In this document: one piece after another, positions 1 to 8,469 of the stretch
Position numbering within the stretch: position 1 is the stretch's first letter
Layout of the letters: every line of letters starts with the position of its first letter
Origin: Haloarcula hispanica ATCC 33960
GTDB lineage: Archaea > Halobacteriota > Halobacteria > Halobacteriales > Haloarculaceae
Length of the DNA stretch: 64,000 bases
Assembly: GCF_000223905.1 (NCBI RefSeq)
Contig: NC_015948.1
Location: forward strand, 62,001 to 126,000
Reading direction: 5' to 3'
Made by a program: the position numbers and the translations under genes
The notes under the pieces: generated by a model
What the model saw: only the letters and a program-made list of their open reading frames with translations
Databases searched by the model: none
What the model was told of the DNA's origin: nothing

Positions 1-824
1 AGCAGCGTGACGGCGACCGGCGTCGGGTCTAACCCGAACGTCACCCCGAGCAACGTTCCAACCGAGACAACGCCCAGCAACGCCGTGATACCGACACCGT
101 GCCGGGTCGGTTCCGGGATTGAATCTCCTAGGAGCGCCCAGACCACGGCACCCGCGACAGCGACACCCAGCGCGCCGGCCGAATTGCGGGAAACGCCGGT
201 GACGAACAGCCCTGCTACGGCGATGACGGCCGCGAAGCCGAACACCCGCTCGGGCGTTTTGAGCGCACCGAGGGCGAGCGCGAGGGCCGCACCGGCGATG
301 GCAAAGCCCGCGAGGATGTCGGCGAGGTAGTGGACGCCGAGTACAAGCCGGGAGAGCCCGATGAGGGCGATGATCGTCGCGGCGACGGCGGCGCGCTGCC
401 GACGCGTGCCGACCCGGAGCGCCCACGCGATGCCGCCCCAGACGAGCAGGGAGAGGGTGGCGTGGCCGCTGGGGAAGCCGAACCCCTCTCCGGTCGCCAT
501 CGACTCGTAGACGCCCCGCAGCGCCGCCGGGAGCAGTTCGGCGTGGGTGGCCGTACCCGCTCCGGGCGGCCGCGGCAGCGCGAACACGCCCTTCAGTGAC
601 ACGACGAGCGCGACGGCGACGGCGAGCAGCGCCACGAGCATCGCCGTCCGGTCCCGAGTGAGGCCGCGACCGAGTTTCGGCGTCCACGGGCCGAGCCAGT
701 ACAGCAGGCCACAGGCCAGGAATGTGAACCAGAAGTCCCCTAATTGGGTGATGAGGGCGAACAACACGACGACTGCACCGGGCAGCGCCGACAGCACCTC
801 GGTGACGCCGACAGCCCGTATCAC
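1..824 (-). CDS. PAP2-superfamily phosphatase, 3' end cut by window edge
   Basis: Integral membrane phosphatase of the type 2 phosphatidic acid phosphatase superfamily, which dephosphorylates lipid or isoprenoid phosphates or diphosphates. The three signature motifs are intact when translated from the GTG at 822-824: KX6RP at residues 78-86, PSGH at 118-121, and SRX5HX3D at 158-169 with the catalytic His165. Hydrophobic segments surround them. The GTG overlaps the stop of the upstream BrkB gene by three bases (GTGA), which decides the start and suggests translational coupling. The C-terminus lies beyond base 1. In haloarchaea a role in polyprenyl or archaeal lipid phosphate turnover is plausible, but the substrate is unknown. 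Confidence 0.88.
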   Translation of the reverse strand, partial: MIRAVGVTEVLSALPGAVVVLFALITQLGDFWFTFLACGLLYWLGPWTPKLGRGLTRDRTAMLVALLAVAVALVVSLKGVFALPRPPGAGTATHAELLPAALRGVYESMATGEGFGFPSGHATLSLLVWGGIAWALRVGTRRQRAAVAATIIALIGLSRLVLGVHYLADILAGFAIAGAALALALGALKTPERVFGFAAVIAVAGLFVTGVSRNSAGALGVAVAGAVVWALLGDSIPEPTRHGVGITALLGVVSVGTLLGVTFGLDPTPVAVTL

Positions 825-2131
825 TGTCGCCAGTCGCGCACTCGGTCGACGAGCCGTCCGGGGAGGCCGGTGGCAGTAAGCGTCACACCGACCGTAATCA
901 TCACGGCGTAGAGGCCGAGCGTCGACAGCCAGATGACCAGCATCGCCAGGACGGCCCAGACGCCTTTCAGGTAGTAGAACGCGCCAAGCGTCATGATCGT
1001 GCCGTACAGCAAGACGATGTAGGGGCCCCACTGTCGGGCGTGGCCGCGGCGCATCCGGCGGCGGACGTACTGTTTGAGGTCCGACCGCACCTCGTCACGG
1101 TGGAGTGTCCGGTCCTCGACGTCCTCGCGGAACGACTCGAACTCTTCGCGGAGTTCCTGTAGCTCCTCGTCTGTCAGCGCATCAGTGTCTCGTCCGGTCG
1201 GCCCGGTTCCGGCTGGCGGGGGTGTGTCGGTCTCGTCAGCGTCCTCACTCATCGCTTTGCCGGACCGTCGGTGCGATACCTGTTGTAGTTGCCGGTCCGC
1301 GAGCGCCGCGTTGACCGCTGCGCCCACGAGTAGCACCTGTCCGGCGAAGTAGAACCACGTCACGAGCAGGAGGACCCCGCCGATGACGCCGTACACCTGG
1401 TAGGAGTCGGCCTGCGCCGCGTACACGTTGAACCCTGTTCCGAGCAGCGTCCACCCGGCACCGGCGAACACCGCGCCGGGGACGGCCGCCCGTATCGTCA
1501 TCTCCTGATCGGGAAACAGGTAGTACAGTGGGAGGAAGGACACCGTTAGTACAGGGATGAGTGCGAGTCCGCCCAGCGCAACCTGGACGCCCAGCACCGT
1601 TCCGAGAGCGCCGATGACGCCGAGCCCGCCCAGCGCCACGACGATGCCGCCCAGCGCGGCCAGCCCGTCGACGAGCTCGCCGACAATCGAACCGGGGCCG
1701 TCCGTCCCGTAGACGCGGCTGAAGGCCGCGTCAAGCCCGCGGAACACCTTGAGCGCGCTCCAGAGCGTGACGCCGACGCCGAGCACAGTCGCTCCCCCGC
1801 GGCCAGCCCCGCTTGTCAGCGCGTCTTCGAGCAGCGTCGATGCCGTCGGCGAGAGCACGTCTCCCGCAGCCGTCACGATTCGCTCGGCAAAGGCCTCCCC
1901 GCCCGCCAGCGTGCCGACGACCAGCGTCAGCAACAACAGCGGCAGGAGCGAGACGAACATGTAGTAGGCGATGCCGGCCGCGAGAAAGGAGACCTCCTCC
2001 TCTTGGACAGTGCGGACGACATCCCGAGCGACGGAGACAGCGCGTGTGCGATCCACGCGAGCATCTCGGGGTGGAGCCCCAAATATACTGTCGACTGGCT
2101 GACGCCAGACCGTCGTTCTGGCCGTCGACAC
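821..2131 (-). CDS. YihY/BrkB (UPF0761) family membrane protein
   Basis: 436-residue multi-pass membrane protein. After about 35 residues comes the family's typical entry, a charged helix followed by FLAAGIAYYMFVSLLPLLLL at about 49-68, then several further helices. A cytoplasmic acidic linker at about 290-350 (rich in E, D and R) is followed by two more hydrophobic helices at the C-terminus. That extra tail is longer than in bacterial YihY (about 290-330 residues). The gene begins with GTG three bases after the MATE stop and overlaps the PAP2 gene, so the three form an operon-like set. Family members are described as putative transporters or virulence-associated proteins; the real activity is unknown. 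Confidence 0.85.
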   Translation of the reverse strand: MSTARTTVWRQPVDSIFGAPPRDARVDRTRAVSVARDVVRTVQEEEVSFLAAGIAYYMFVSLLPLLLLTLVVGTLAGGEAFAERIVTAAGDVLSPTASTLLEDALTSGAGRGGATVLGVGVTLWSALKVFRGLDAAFSRVYGTDGPGSIVGELVDGLAALGGIVVALGGLGVIGALGTVLGVQVALGGLALIPVLTVSFLPLYYLFPDQEMTIRAAVPGAVFAGAGWTLLGTGFNVYAAQADSYQVYGVIGGVLLLVTWFYFAGQVLLVGAAVNAALADRQLQQVSHRRSGKAMSEDADETDTPPPAGTGPTGRDTDALTDEELQELREEFESFREDVEDRTLHRDEVRSDLKQYVRRRMRRGHARQWGPYIVLLYGTIMTLGAFYYLKGVWAVLAMLVIWLSTLGLYAVMITVGVTLTATGLPGRLVDRVRDWRQ

Positions 2132-2134
2132 CCG

Positions 2135-3571
2135 TCAGTCGTCGAGCGCCGCGTCGGGCCGGTAGGACCGGCTCACGACCCGCCACGTCCCCGACCGGAA
2201 GCGATAGTAGGTCACTGCCGCGGGAACGGCCGTCTCGACCACGAGCGAGGCGTACAGCGCGAGCTCGCCGAGCGGCGTGACGTAGCCGAGATACGCCAGC
2301 GGGAGGGCGAACAGGTACATCCCGGCCAGTTGGGAGTAAAACGGCCAGCGCGTGTCGCCGCTGGCCCGGAGCGGCCCGGTCGAGCCGCCGTCGACACCTC
2401 GGAACACGACACTGGCACAGGCGACGGAGACGAACACCGTCACCAGTGGGAGCACTGTGGGGTCCGAGACGAACAGGCGGGCGATGCCCCGCGAGAACGG
2501 GAGCAGCGTCGCCGCGACCACGATGTACACGCCGACACTTAGCCGGAGCACCGTCTGCGCCCAGACGGTCGCCTCGCCCTCGTTACCGTCGCCCAGAGCC
2601 TGTCCGACGAGGCTGCTCGACGCGAGGCTCAGTCCCCAGTTCGGCGTATCGAGCAGCGCCCGGACGCGGAGCGCCACGACGTAGGCCGACACGACGCCGG
2701 GCCCGAACAGGCCGACGATGAACAGCCGGGGGAACTGCGCCCCGGTCCGCGCGAGGTTGGCCCCCACCAGCGGTGCCCCGGTTTCCGCGAGGTCCCGACC
2801 CAGTCCCCGGTCGAGGAACGGCCACGACACCGGAACCCGGACCGGAAACGCGCCGATTATCGGCAGGCCACCGCGGGCTAGCCCGACGGCGAACCCGGCC
2901 GTGACCAGCACGTTCGCAATGACCGTGCCCAGCGCCGCACCGACGACGCCGAGGCCGAACCCGAAGATGAAGACGGCGTTCAACGCGATGTTGACGACCG
3001 CGCCGCCGGCCCGCAACAGCATCGGCGTCCAGGCGTCGTCGGCTCCCACGAGCGTCCGACTGGCGATGAGGTTCAGTGCGGCGAAGGGGACACCGAGGGC
3101 GACGACGCGCAGGTACTCGACCCCGTACCCGACGGCCTCGGACCCCGTCCCGACGAGATCGACGAGCAGACCGGGGATGACCCAGTACGCCGCCATCAAC
3201 GGAAGTGTCAGCCCCAGAACGACGGCGGCGCTGGTCGTGACGGTGACCGCCAGTTCCCTCTCGGCGTCGGCCCCGTAGCGCTGGGACACCATCCCGATGG
3301 TTCCTCCGGCGACGCCGCCGCCCAGTGCGAACACGAGTTCCCAGAACGGTGCGGCGAAGCCGACGCCGGCGATGGCGGTCGGCCCGAGTGCCAGTCCGAC
3401 CATCGCCACGTCGACCGTCGACTTCGACATCCGGGCCAGTCCGGTGACGATCCGGGGCCAGGACAGGTCCGTCGCTCGGCGGACCCGCTCGCGCTCGACG
3501 AGGTCGAACCGCGCGAGCAGGCCGCCGATGAACAGCAGGACGCCACGGACCGGGTTGTACGTGGAGGGCAC
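2135..3571 (-). CDS. MATE family efflux transporter
   Basis: 478-residue protein with about 12 hydrophobic helices and the two-fold repeat layout of multidrug and toxic compound extrusion (MatE) proteins. These export cationic compounds using a Na+ or H+ gradient. Seen in the sequence: long glycine/alanine-rich helices, a conserved-looking VDVAMVGLALGPTAIAGVG segment near residue 53, and a second half beginning near residue 265. GTG is the first in-frame start that keeps the whole N-terminus. It is the first gene of the minus-strand set MATE-BrkB-PAP2. Family assignment is firm; the substrate cannot be read from sequence. Confidence 0.9.
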   Translation of the reverse strand: MPSTYNPVRGVLLFIGGLLARFDLVERERVRRATDLSWPRIVTGLARMSKSTVDVAMVGLALGPTAIAGVGFAAPFWELVFALGGGVAGGTIGMVSQRYGADAERELAVTVTTSAAVVLGLTLPLMAAYWVIPGLLVDLVGTGSEAVGYGVEYLRVVALGVPFAALNLIASRTLVGADDAWTPMLLRAGGAVVNIALNAVFIFGFGLGVVGAALGTVIANVLVTAGFAVGLARGGLPIIGAFPVRVPVSWPFLDRGLGRDLAETGAPLVGANLARTGAQFPRLFIVGLFGPGVVSAYVVALRVRALLDTPNWGLSLASSSLVGQALGDGNEGEATVWAQTVLRLSVGVYIVVAATLLPFSRGIARLFVSDPTVLPLVTVFVSVACASVVFRGVDGGSTGPLRASGDTRWPFYSQLAGMYLFALPLAYLGYVTPLGELALYASLVVETAVPAAVTYYRFRSGTWRVVSRSYRPDAALDD

Positions 3572-3636
3572 GTCTTCGCCACTGCTTTGCGGCCGAACCC
3601 GAAAGGTGTTAAGAAAGGGGAGCCGCCCTCACAGGG

Positions 3637-3642
3637 TTTATA
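3637..3642 (+). promoter_or_regulatory. TATA element (TTTATA) of the 138-residue membrane protein gene
   Basis: TTTATA begins 29 bases before the ATG at 3666. This is the spacing expected for a leaderless haloarchaeal transcript and supports that start over the longer frame beginning at 3297. Confidence 0.6.
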
Positions 3643-3665
3643 CAGCGCCGCTGCAACGACCGGAT

Positions 3666-4082
3666 ATGGATACGGAAGCGGCCATCCGGCACGGGACGAT
3701 GCAGGTGACCGTCCTGTTGCTCGTCGCGGCCGCACTGGCTATCGGTTTCGGCGTCGCCGGCGTCGGCGCGTCCCTGCCGATTGTCGTGGGCCTGCTGGTA
3801 CTGACGGCTGTTCTATTCGCCGCCCGACCGGACGAGGACCGATTCGGTCTCGTCGCCGGTGTCGACATGGACGGCATCGTCAAGTCGCTGTGGCTCGCGC
3901 CGCTCGTCACGGCCCTACCGCTGCTCGTCCGCCTGTCGGCCACACCCGGAGAGGTACAGGCCATTGGCGGCATGCTCGGCCTCGCGGGGATGGCGAACTA
4001 CTTCCTGCGGCCGGTGTATCTGCTGGGCTATGACCTCGTCTCCGCGGTTCGAGAGAGCGTTGGCCGGGCGAACGGTCGGTAG
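3666..4082 (+). CDS. small four-helix membrane protein, function unknown
   Basis: 138 residues with four hydrophobic stretches: about 12-32, 34-50, 68-87 and 95-116. No signature motif is recognised. Start choice: the open frame extends upstream to 3297 but antisense to the MATE gene, while the ATG at 3666 has a TATA element 29 bases before it. It is divergent from the MATE gene and ends just before a palindromic repeat element. Haloarchaea encode many short uncharacterised membrane proteins of this kind. Confidence 0.75.
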   Translation: MDTEAAIRHGTMQVTVLLLVAAALAIGFGVAGVGASLPIVVGLLVLTAVLFAARPDEDRFGLVAGVDMDGIVKSLWLAPLVTALPLLVRLSATPGEVQAIGGMLGLAGMANYFLRPVYLLGYDLVSAVRESVGRANGR

Positions 4083-4100
4083 TTCGTGTCCAGACGGAGC

Positions 4101-4184
4101 TATAGTAACAATTGAAACGATTTACACACTGATCGCACTGCCGTCGTGCGATCAGGTGTGCATTGATTTTCAATGGCCACTATA
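4101..4184. repeat. MITE-like imperfect palindrome with TATAGT...ACTATA ends
   Basis: Left arm 4101-4138 and right arm 4146-4184 are imperfect inverted repeats around a 7-base centre. The innermost 9 bp (TGATCGCAC/GTGCGATCA) and the outer 6 bp pair perfectly. An ATTGAAA block and a CACAC block also match, with one bulged base. It holds no reading frame. It lies between a plus-strand gene ending at 4082 and the 3' end of trm1 at 4199, so it could also act as a transcript-end hairpin. Very similar short elements are, from memory, dispersed through haloarchaeal genomes. Confidence 0.7.
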
Positions 4185-4198
4185 GATTCCCGGGGCCA

Positions 4199-5302
4199 CT
4201 ACTCCGCCGTCGCCTCACGGATTTCGACCACGTCGGCGTCCGTCTTGAACGTCGTGCCGCCGTAGTGCGTTCGGGAGGCCTCGTAGCCAGTGTCCCGAAG
4301 TTTCTCGATGAACTCGTCCATGGCTTCCGCGCCGCGCCCCCAGCGCTTGCAGAGGCGGTGCTGGTCGTAGTGGGTTGGCGTGTCGATCTCCTCGCTGAGC
4401 GTCGCCAGCAGTTCTCTCGCTTCGTCGGCGGTGCCCATCTCCTCGGTCACCTGTTCGGACACGGCGTCGGCGAACGCCGGTTCGCAGGTCCGACCGAGCC
4501 AGATGGGGCCGGCCGTCTGGAGGTGCTTGTCACAGACCGGACAGTCCTCGGGCGGGTCGGCGATGAGGCCGTAGTCGTGGTCGCGCCAGAGGCAGTGCTG
4601 GCAGTGGTGGACGTAGCCGAGTTCGTCGATGCAGTCGTTGGCGACCTTCGCGCCGTGGTCGAACTCCAGGTAGGTCCGGGCGTAGTGTTTCGTCGCGTGG
4701 CTGAGAATCGGCCTGGCGGCGATGTCGTAGCGGGCGGCTGTCCGGACCATCGCCGACAGGAGGACGCGCATCCCCATTTCGGCGTGGAACTCGGTGTTGC
4801 GCGGGACCGCGCCGTAGGACCGAACGCCGCTCTCGAAGTGTGCGCCACACAGCGGCGCGGTGTCGGTGGCCGTCACACAGAGGAGGTGTTTGGTGCCCTG
4901 CACCGCCGCGTCGGCGAAGGGAATCGGCGTGCCGAAGGGGTCCACGTCGACCACGTCGAACGCCTCCGAGTGCATAAGCACGTTCGCGTCCGACCGCCGG
5001 ACCGAGGCGGCAAGGTCGTTGCGTTCGAGATTCTGCTCGCACAGCGCCGTCGCGTCGTCGTCGATGTCACACAGCGTCGTCTCCCAGTCGTTGGCCGCCG
5101 CGCGGACGCCCCGGATGCCGCTCGCGGCGGTGGCGTCCAGGTACGTCGACACGCGGGGGGTTCGCTCTCGGTAGGCCCGCAGCGCCGCCACGGTGATGTC
5201 GCGGTTCAGCTCCTGTACGGGGTTAAAGAATACGTCCGCACCCTTCCCCGCCTCCGGCTGTTCCGGCACCGTGACCGTCACCCGGCCCTCACTGACGCGC
5301 AT
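4199..5302 (-). CDS. trm1: tRNA (guanine(26)-N2)-dimethyltransferase Trm1
   Basis: 367-residue SAM-dependent enzyme that makes N2,N2-dimethylguanosine at position 26 of tRNA. The N-terminal part has the family's [11 protein letters not shown] segment (about 26-36) and the SAM-binding region around [13 protein letters not shown]. The [11 protein letters not shown] loop (about residues 121-131) is the Trm1 variant of the catalytic DPFG motif. A C-terminal Cys/His cluster (HHCQHC... then CPVC) probably binds zinc. Length and order match archaeal Trm1. The N-terminal ATG at 5300-5302 is preceded by a plain intergenic space that also serves the histidine kinase end. Confidence 0.95.
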   Translation of the reverse strand: MRVSEGRVTVTVPEQPEAGKGADVFFNPVQELNRDITVAALRAYRERTPRVSTYLDATAASGIRGVRAAANDWETTLCDIDDDATALCEQNLERNDLAASVRRSDANVLMHSEAFDVVDVDPFGTPIPFADAAVQGTKHLLCVTATDTAPLCGAHFESGVRSYGAVPRNTEFHAEMGMRVLLSAMVRTAARYDIAARPILSHATKHYARTYLEFDHGAKVANDCIDELGYVHHCQHCLWRDHDYGLIADPPEDCPVCDKHLQTAGPIWLGRTCEPAFADAVSEQVTEEMGTADEARELLATLSEEIDTPTHYDQHRLCKRWGRGAEAMDEFIEKLRDTGYEASRTHYGGTTFKTDADVVEIREATAE

Positions 5303-5350
5303 ACTCCCCGGTCCGTGCGTGCGCCGTTAAGTCGTTCGAAGGCTCTCCGC

Positions 5351-7033
5351 TCACGCCGCTTCGGCGGCCGTCCGCTCCTGTGGCAGCCGAACGGTCACTG
5401 TCGTTCCGTCGTTCGTGTCGAAGTCGAGGTCTCCCCCAAGCGTCGTCGCGGTCCAGCGGACGAGCCAGAGGCCGATGCCGCTGCCGTGGTTCAGGTCCGT
5501 TTCGCGGCCCCGCTCCAGCACGCCGAGTTCGTGTTCTGGAACGCCAGGGCCGTTGTCGCTGACGGTCAGCACGACATCGTCGCCATCGACCTTCGCACCG
5601 ACGGTGACGACGGCGTCCGGAACGTGCTGGAGAGCGTTCTCGACGAGATTGGTAAGCAGGATTTCCAGCAGGGCGGGCTGGGTCGTCAGCCGGAGGTCGT
5701 CGGGTATCTCAACCGTGACCGAGCCACCGTATTCCTCGCGGGCAGACTCGACGACTCCGGTGGCGAGGTCGGCAAGTGCGACGGATTCCAGGCCCGCGTC
5801 GCCAGCACCCGCTTCGGCGAGCGTTCGAGCCTTCTGGCCGGAGTCGACTAAACGACTGACCGACCGCTCGATGGTCGCCGCGTGGTCGGACTGCTCGCCG
5901 TCGAGTTCTCCCGCCAGCAACTCCGCCCGGGCCTGGATGACGACGCTCTCGTTGCGGACGTTGTGTCTGAGAAAGCGGTTGAGCACTTCGAGGCGGCGCT
6001 CGCGGCGGATCTCGTCTGTGATGTCCTGAAAGACGACTGTGTATCCCAGTTGCGTCCCCGCCTCGTCCCGGAGCGCCGTCTGCCGGACCTTGAACTCCCG
6101 GTGTCGACCACCGGCCTCGATGGACGCCCGCGAACTCCCGCCGTCTGTCGCGATGTCGTCACCCGCTAGAAAGCTGTTCAGTGGCTCTGTCAGGCCTTCG
6201 CGCTTATCCACACCCAGCATCCGCTCGGCGGCGGGGTTGAGATTCACGACCCGTCCCTGTTCGTCGACGATGGCGACCGGCGTGGCGATGTCGTGGATGG
6301 CCGCCCGCTCGCCGGCCCGCCGGGTCGCCGGGTGGAACTCGAACATGTCGCTCCGGACGAACGCGTACAGGTCAAGGGCGATGTGGGGCAGGAACAGGAG
6401 CGTCGTCAGATTCACCGCCGGAACCAGTCCGACGCCGCCGGCCCACAGCAACACCCCGGCGCCGGGCGGTATCGGGCTCAGGCCGACCGCGAGCGCCTCG
6501 CGCCGGTACAGCGGGCCGTAGCTGACGACCGTATCGAACACCAGCAGGGTCCCGAAACTGACGAACAGCATCGCGACGATGATCGTGAGCAGCCCCACCG
6601 GCAAGACGGCGTAGTCGGCTCCCGCGCTACCGGCGGTCGGCACGACCCGGAACCCTTGCCAGACCACGGTGTGGAGCGGGTTCGTGACGACGAGCGCCGT
6701 TCCGGCGAGCGGCAGCACCGCTACGGCCCGGTACCAGCCGCTTTCGAGGACGTTCGTCCGACCGGTGTATCCCAGCGCAAAGGAGAGGAAACAGAAGCCG
6801 ATCCAGATGATACCCAGCCAGGACACCATCTCCAAGGCAAGGCGCAGTGTCGGGTCGAACACCAGCAGCGCCGCGCCGTAGCTGAAACACCAGCCCGTCT
6901 GCGTGACGATGGTCGCGACGAACCACCGCGCGCCGGGCTTGTCCCAGTGCGCTCGGAGCTGGGCCAGCAGATACAGCGACCCGAATCCCGAGGCAAACGA
7001 GCCCAGCGCCAGCCACGGGAGGTCGAGGTTCAT
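5351..7033 (-). CDS. membrane sensor histidine kinase (7TM N-terminus, PAS, HATPase)
   Basis: 560 residues from the ATG at 7031-7033. Order: seven hydrophobic helices (about 1-230, histidine-kinase 7TM type), a PAS domain (about 245-350), an H-box containing RFLRHNVRNE in which the His is the expected phospho-acceptor, and a C-terminal HATPase_c domain with N, DNGPGVP and GSGIGLWLV boxes. Autophosphorylation would pass phosphate to an unlinked response regulator, since none is encoded nearby. The open frame continues upstream to 7441 but those residues lack family similarity and run antisense to the SWIM gene, so the shorter start is chosen. Ligand unknown. Confidence 0.9.
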   Translation of the reverse strand: MNLDLPWLALGSFASGFGSLYLLAQLRAHWDKPGARWFVATIVTQTGWCFSYGAALLVFDPTLRLALEMVSWLGIIWIGFCFLSFALGYTGRTNVLESGWYRAVAVLPLAGTALVVTNPLHTVVWQGFRVVPTAGSAGADYAVLPVGLLTIIVAMLFVSFGTLLVFDTVVSYGPLYRREALAVGLSPIPPGAGVLLWAGGVGLVPAVNLTTLLFLPHIALDLYAFVRSDMFEFHPATRRAGERAAIHDIATPVAIVDEQGRVVNLNPAAERMLGVDKREGLTEPLNSFLAGDDIATDGGSSRASIEAGGRHREFKVRQTALRDEAGTQLGYTVVFQDITDEIRRERRLEVLNRFLRHNVRNESVVIQARAELLAGELDGEQSDHAATIERSVSRLVDSGQKARTLAEAGAGDAGLESVALADLATGVVESAREEYGGSVTVEIPDDLRLTTQPALLEILLTNLVENALQHVPDAVVTVGAKVDGDDVVLTVSDNGPGVPEHELGVLERGRETDLNHGSGIGLWLVRWTATTLGGDLDFDTNDGTTVTVRLPQERTAAEAA

Positions 7034-7166
7034 GCCGGAAGAAACCCGTATTCCGTGTTTATTCTTCCGGGCACAGTACAAGCACTGATAACTCCCTGCT
7101 GCGGCTGCGAGCCAGCCGGGACGTGGCTGCTGAAGCCGACGCCGTTTTGTCACCCCTTTCCGTAGC

Positions 7167-7520
7167 ATGGATGTGACCGGAGTCGAGGAGTGGGTGGCCG
7201 ACCTCGAAGCCGCCGGGGAGCTGACCCCCGACGCAGTGTCGGCTATCGTCGACGTCCACGGCGACCGCGGCCACCAGGCCATCGAGGCTGTCGGCGAGAG
7301 CCGCGTCAAGCAGTACCGCGATTTCACCGTCGTCGTGGGCCACGACGACGAGTACATCGTCGAGGACGGCGGCTGTACCTGCGCCGACAGCGAGTACAAT
7401 CTCGATGCGGACGACCCCGACCAGCTCTGCTGGCACGCCATCGCCGTCCGCGTCGCCGAGGCTATCGACGCCGTCGACGAGCACGATATGTGGTACTCTG
7501 AGGTCCGGGAGTTCCTATAG
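7167..7520 (+). CDS. small SWIM-type zinc finger protein
   Basis: 117 acidic residues ending in a SWIM signature: C70-x-C72, a 15-residue spacer, then C88-x-H90. SWIM fingers bind zinc and mediate nucleic-acid or protein contact. The N-terminal half is a predicted helical segment with no recognised fold. It is divergent from the histidine kinase (133 bases between starts) and is followed at once by a T-rich stretch and a hairpin. No catalytic domain is attached, so it is either an adaptor or part of a larger complex. Confidence 0.75.
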   Translation: MDVTGVEEWVADLEAAGELTPDAVSAIVDVHGDRGHQAIEAVGESRVKQYRDFTVVVGHDDEYIVEDGGCTCADSEYNLDADDPDQLCWHAIAVRVAEAIDAVDEHDMWYSEVREFL

Positions 7521-7734
7521 TACCTTTTTACTTCGTCGCCCTTCCTCGCGGCGCGTAGCGCCGCTGCGGGAGGGCTCCTCGCAAAAATCTACGCTAAAAA
7601 CGACCTTCTCGCTCCCGCTGGTCGCGAGAAGTGAAACCGCGCTCCGTCGGCGCGCGGTATGCTATGCGGTACGGCTTCCTCACCGCTCTGCTACTGCTAC
7701 CGCTCTGCTCCGTTCCTGCTACCGCACTATCCCG
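7521..7734. terminator. convergent intergenic region: T-tract, GC hairpin, short repeats
   Basis: This lies between convergent genes. A CCTTTTTACTT tract follows the SWIM stop, an archaeal-type terminator. Bases 7539-7574 form a hairpin whose core is a perfect 7-bp stem (GCGGCGC/GCGCCGC, 7548-7564) extended by a second paired block. Bases 7682-7725 hold short direct repeats, including ACCGCTCTGCT twice, 17 bases apart. No gene is seen. Confidence 0.55.
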
Positions 7735-8469
7735 TTACCGCTCCACCGGCCGCCCAGCGCCGTACGTAATCCGCCCTTCCAGCGAGAACCGAAGCACTGA
7801 CCGGGAGCCGAGGTCGAGTGACCGGAGCGTGTCGGCTCGCTCGTGGTCGCCCAGGTCCACGTCGACGCGGTTGCTCAGCGGCGCGGCCCCCAGTTTCCCC
7901 TGGAACTCGATTGGCGTCCGTTCAAGCTGGCCCTCCCGGACCGCGTAGCTCTCGACCGTTTCCCGACGCTCCCATGTCCGGGGCCAGTCGATGCCGACTG
8001 TTGCGACACGGTTCCCGTCCTCGACGACCGTCGTCTCGCGGCGGGTCGCGTCGTCGCGGTGCGTGATGTCGGCGACCGTCTTCGGGTAGCCCCAGATCTC
8101 GTCGCCGAGGGCGCAAGCAGGCTCGGTCGTCACCGGGAGCGACCAGACGTAACCGCCGACATTGCGCGTCAGCAGTGGAAGCAACGGCGGCCGCCGCCCG
8201 TCCGCCGTTGCGCTAATCAGCACCGCGAACTCGTCGTAGGGGGCCATCGCGTCGTCGCCGATGCGGTGGTACTCGACACAGAGGAGCACGACCGCGGCCC
8301 GGCGGGCCGTCGCCCGAACCGGCGCAAGCCCGTCGGGTAGCAGTGACTCGGCAACGTCGTATCGCGCCGGGAGCACCGCGCCGGCGACCGTCGCCTCGGT
8401 GACCAGCGGGAGCGTCACTTCGTGGCCGGTCGAGAGCCGCACTCTGTCGCCATCACCCAGTCGCGTCAC
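7735..8469 (-). CDS. acetoacetate decarboxylase family protein
   Basis: 244 residues from a GTG that overlaps the stop of the upstream SDR gene (GTGA). The open frame extends much further, but its upstream part is arginine-rich shadow of the SDR gene. Family features seen: ARYDVAESLLPDGL near the N-terminus, a central GYVWSLPVTTEPACALGDEIWGYPKTVADI stretch (typical ADC-like EIWGYPK), and a C-terminal barrel. Classical acetoacetate decarboxylase uses a Schiff-base lysine. The Lys in WGYPK is a candidate, but many relatives are not decarboxylases. Coupling to an SDR suggests a shared small-molecule pathway. Confidence 0.72.
   Translation of the reverse strand: MTRLGDGDRVRLSTGHEVTLPLVTEATVAGAVLPARYDVAESLLPDGLAPVRATARRAAVVLLCVEYHRIGDDAMAPYDEFAVLISATADGRRPPLLPLLTRNVGGYVWSLPVTTEPACALGDEIWGYPKTVADITHRDDATRRETTVVEDGNRVATVGIDWPRTWERRETVESYAVREGQLERTPIEFQGKLGAAPLSNRVDVDLGDHERADTLRSLDLGSRSVLRFSLEGRITYGAGRPVER

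Noticed and set aside
7034..7441. 136-residue N-terminal extension of the histidine kinase
   Set aside because: It is antisense to the SWIM gene, low in family similarity, and the ATG at 7033 begins directly at the first transmembrane helix.
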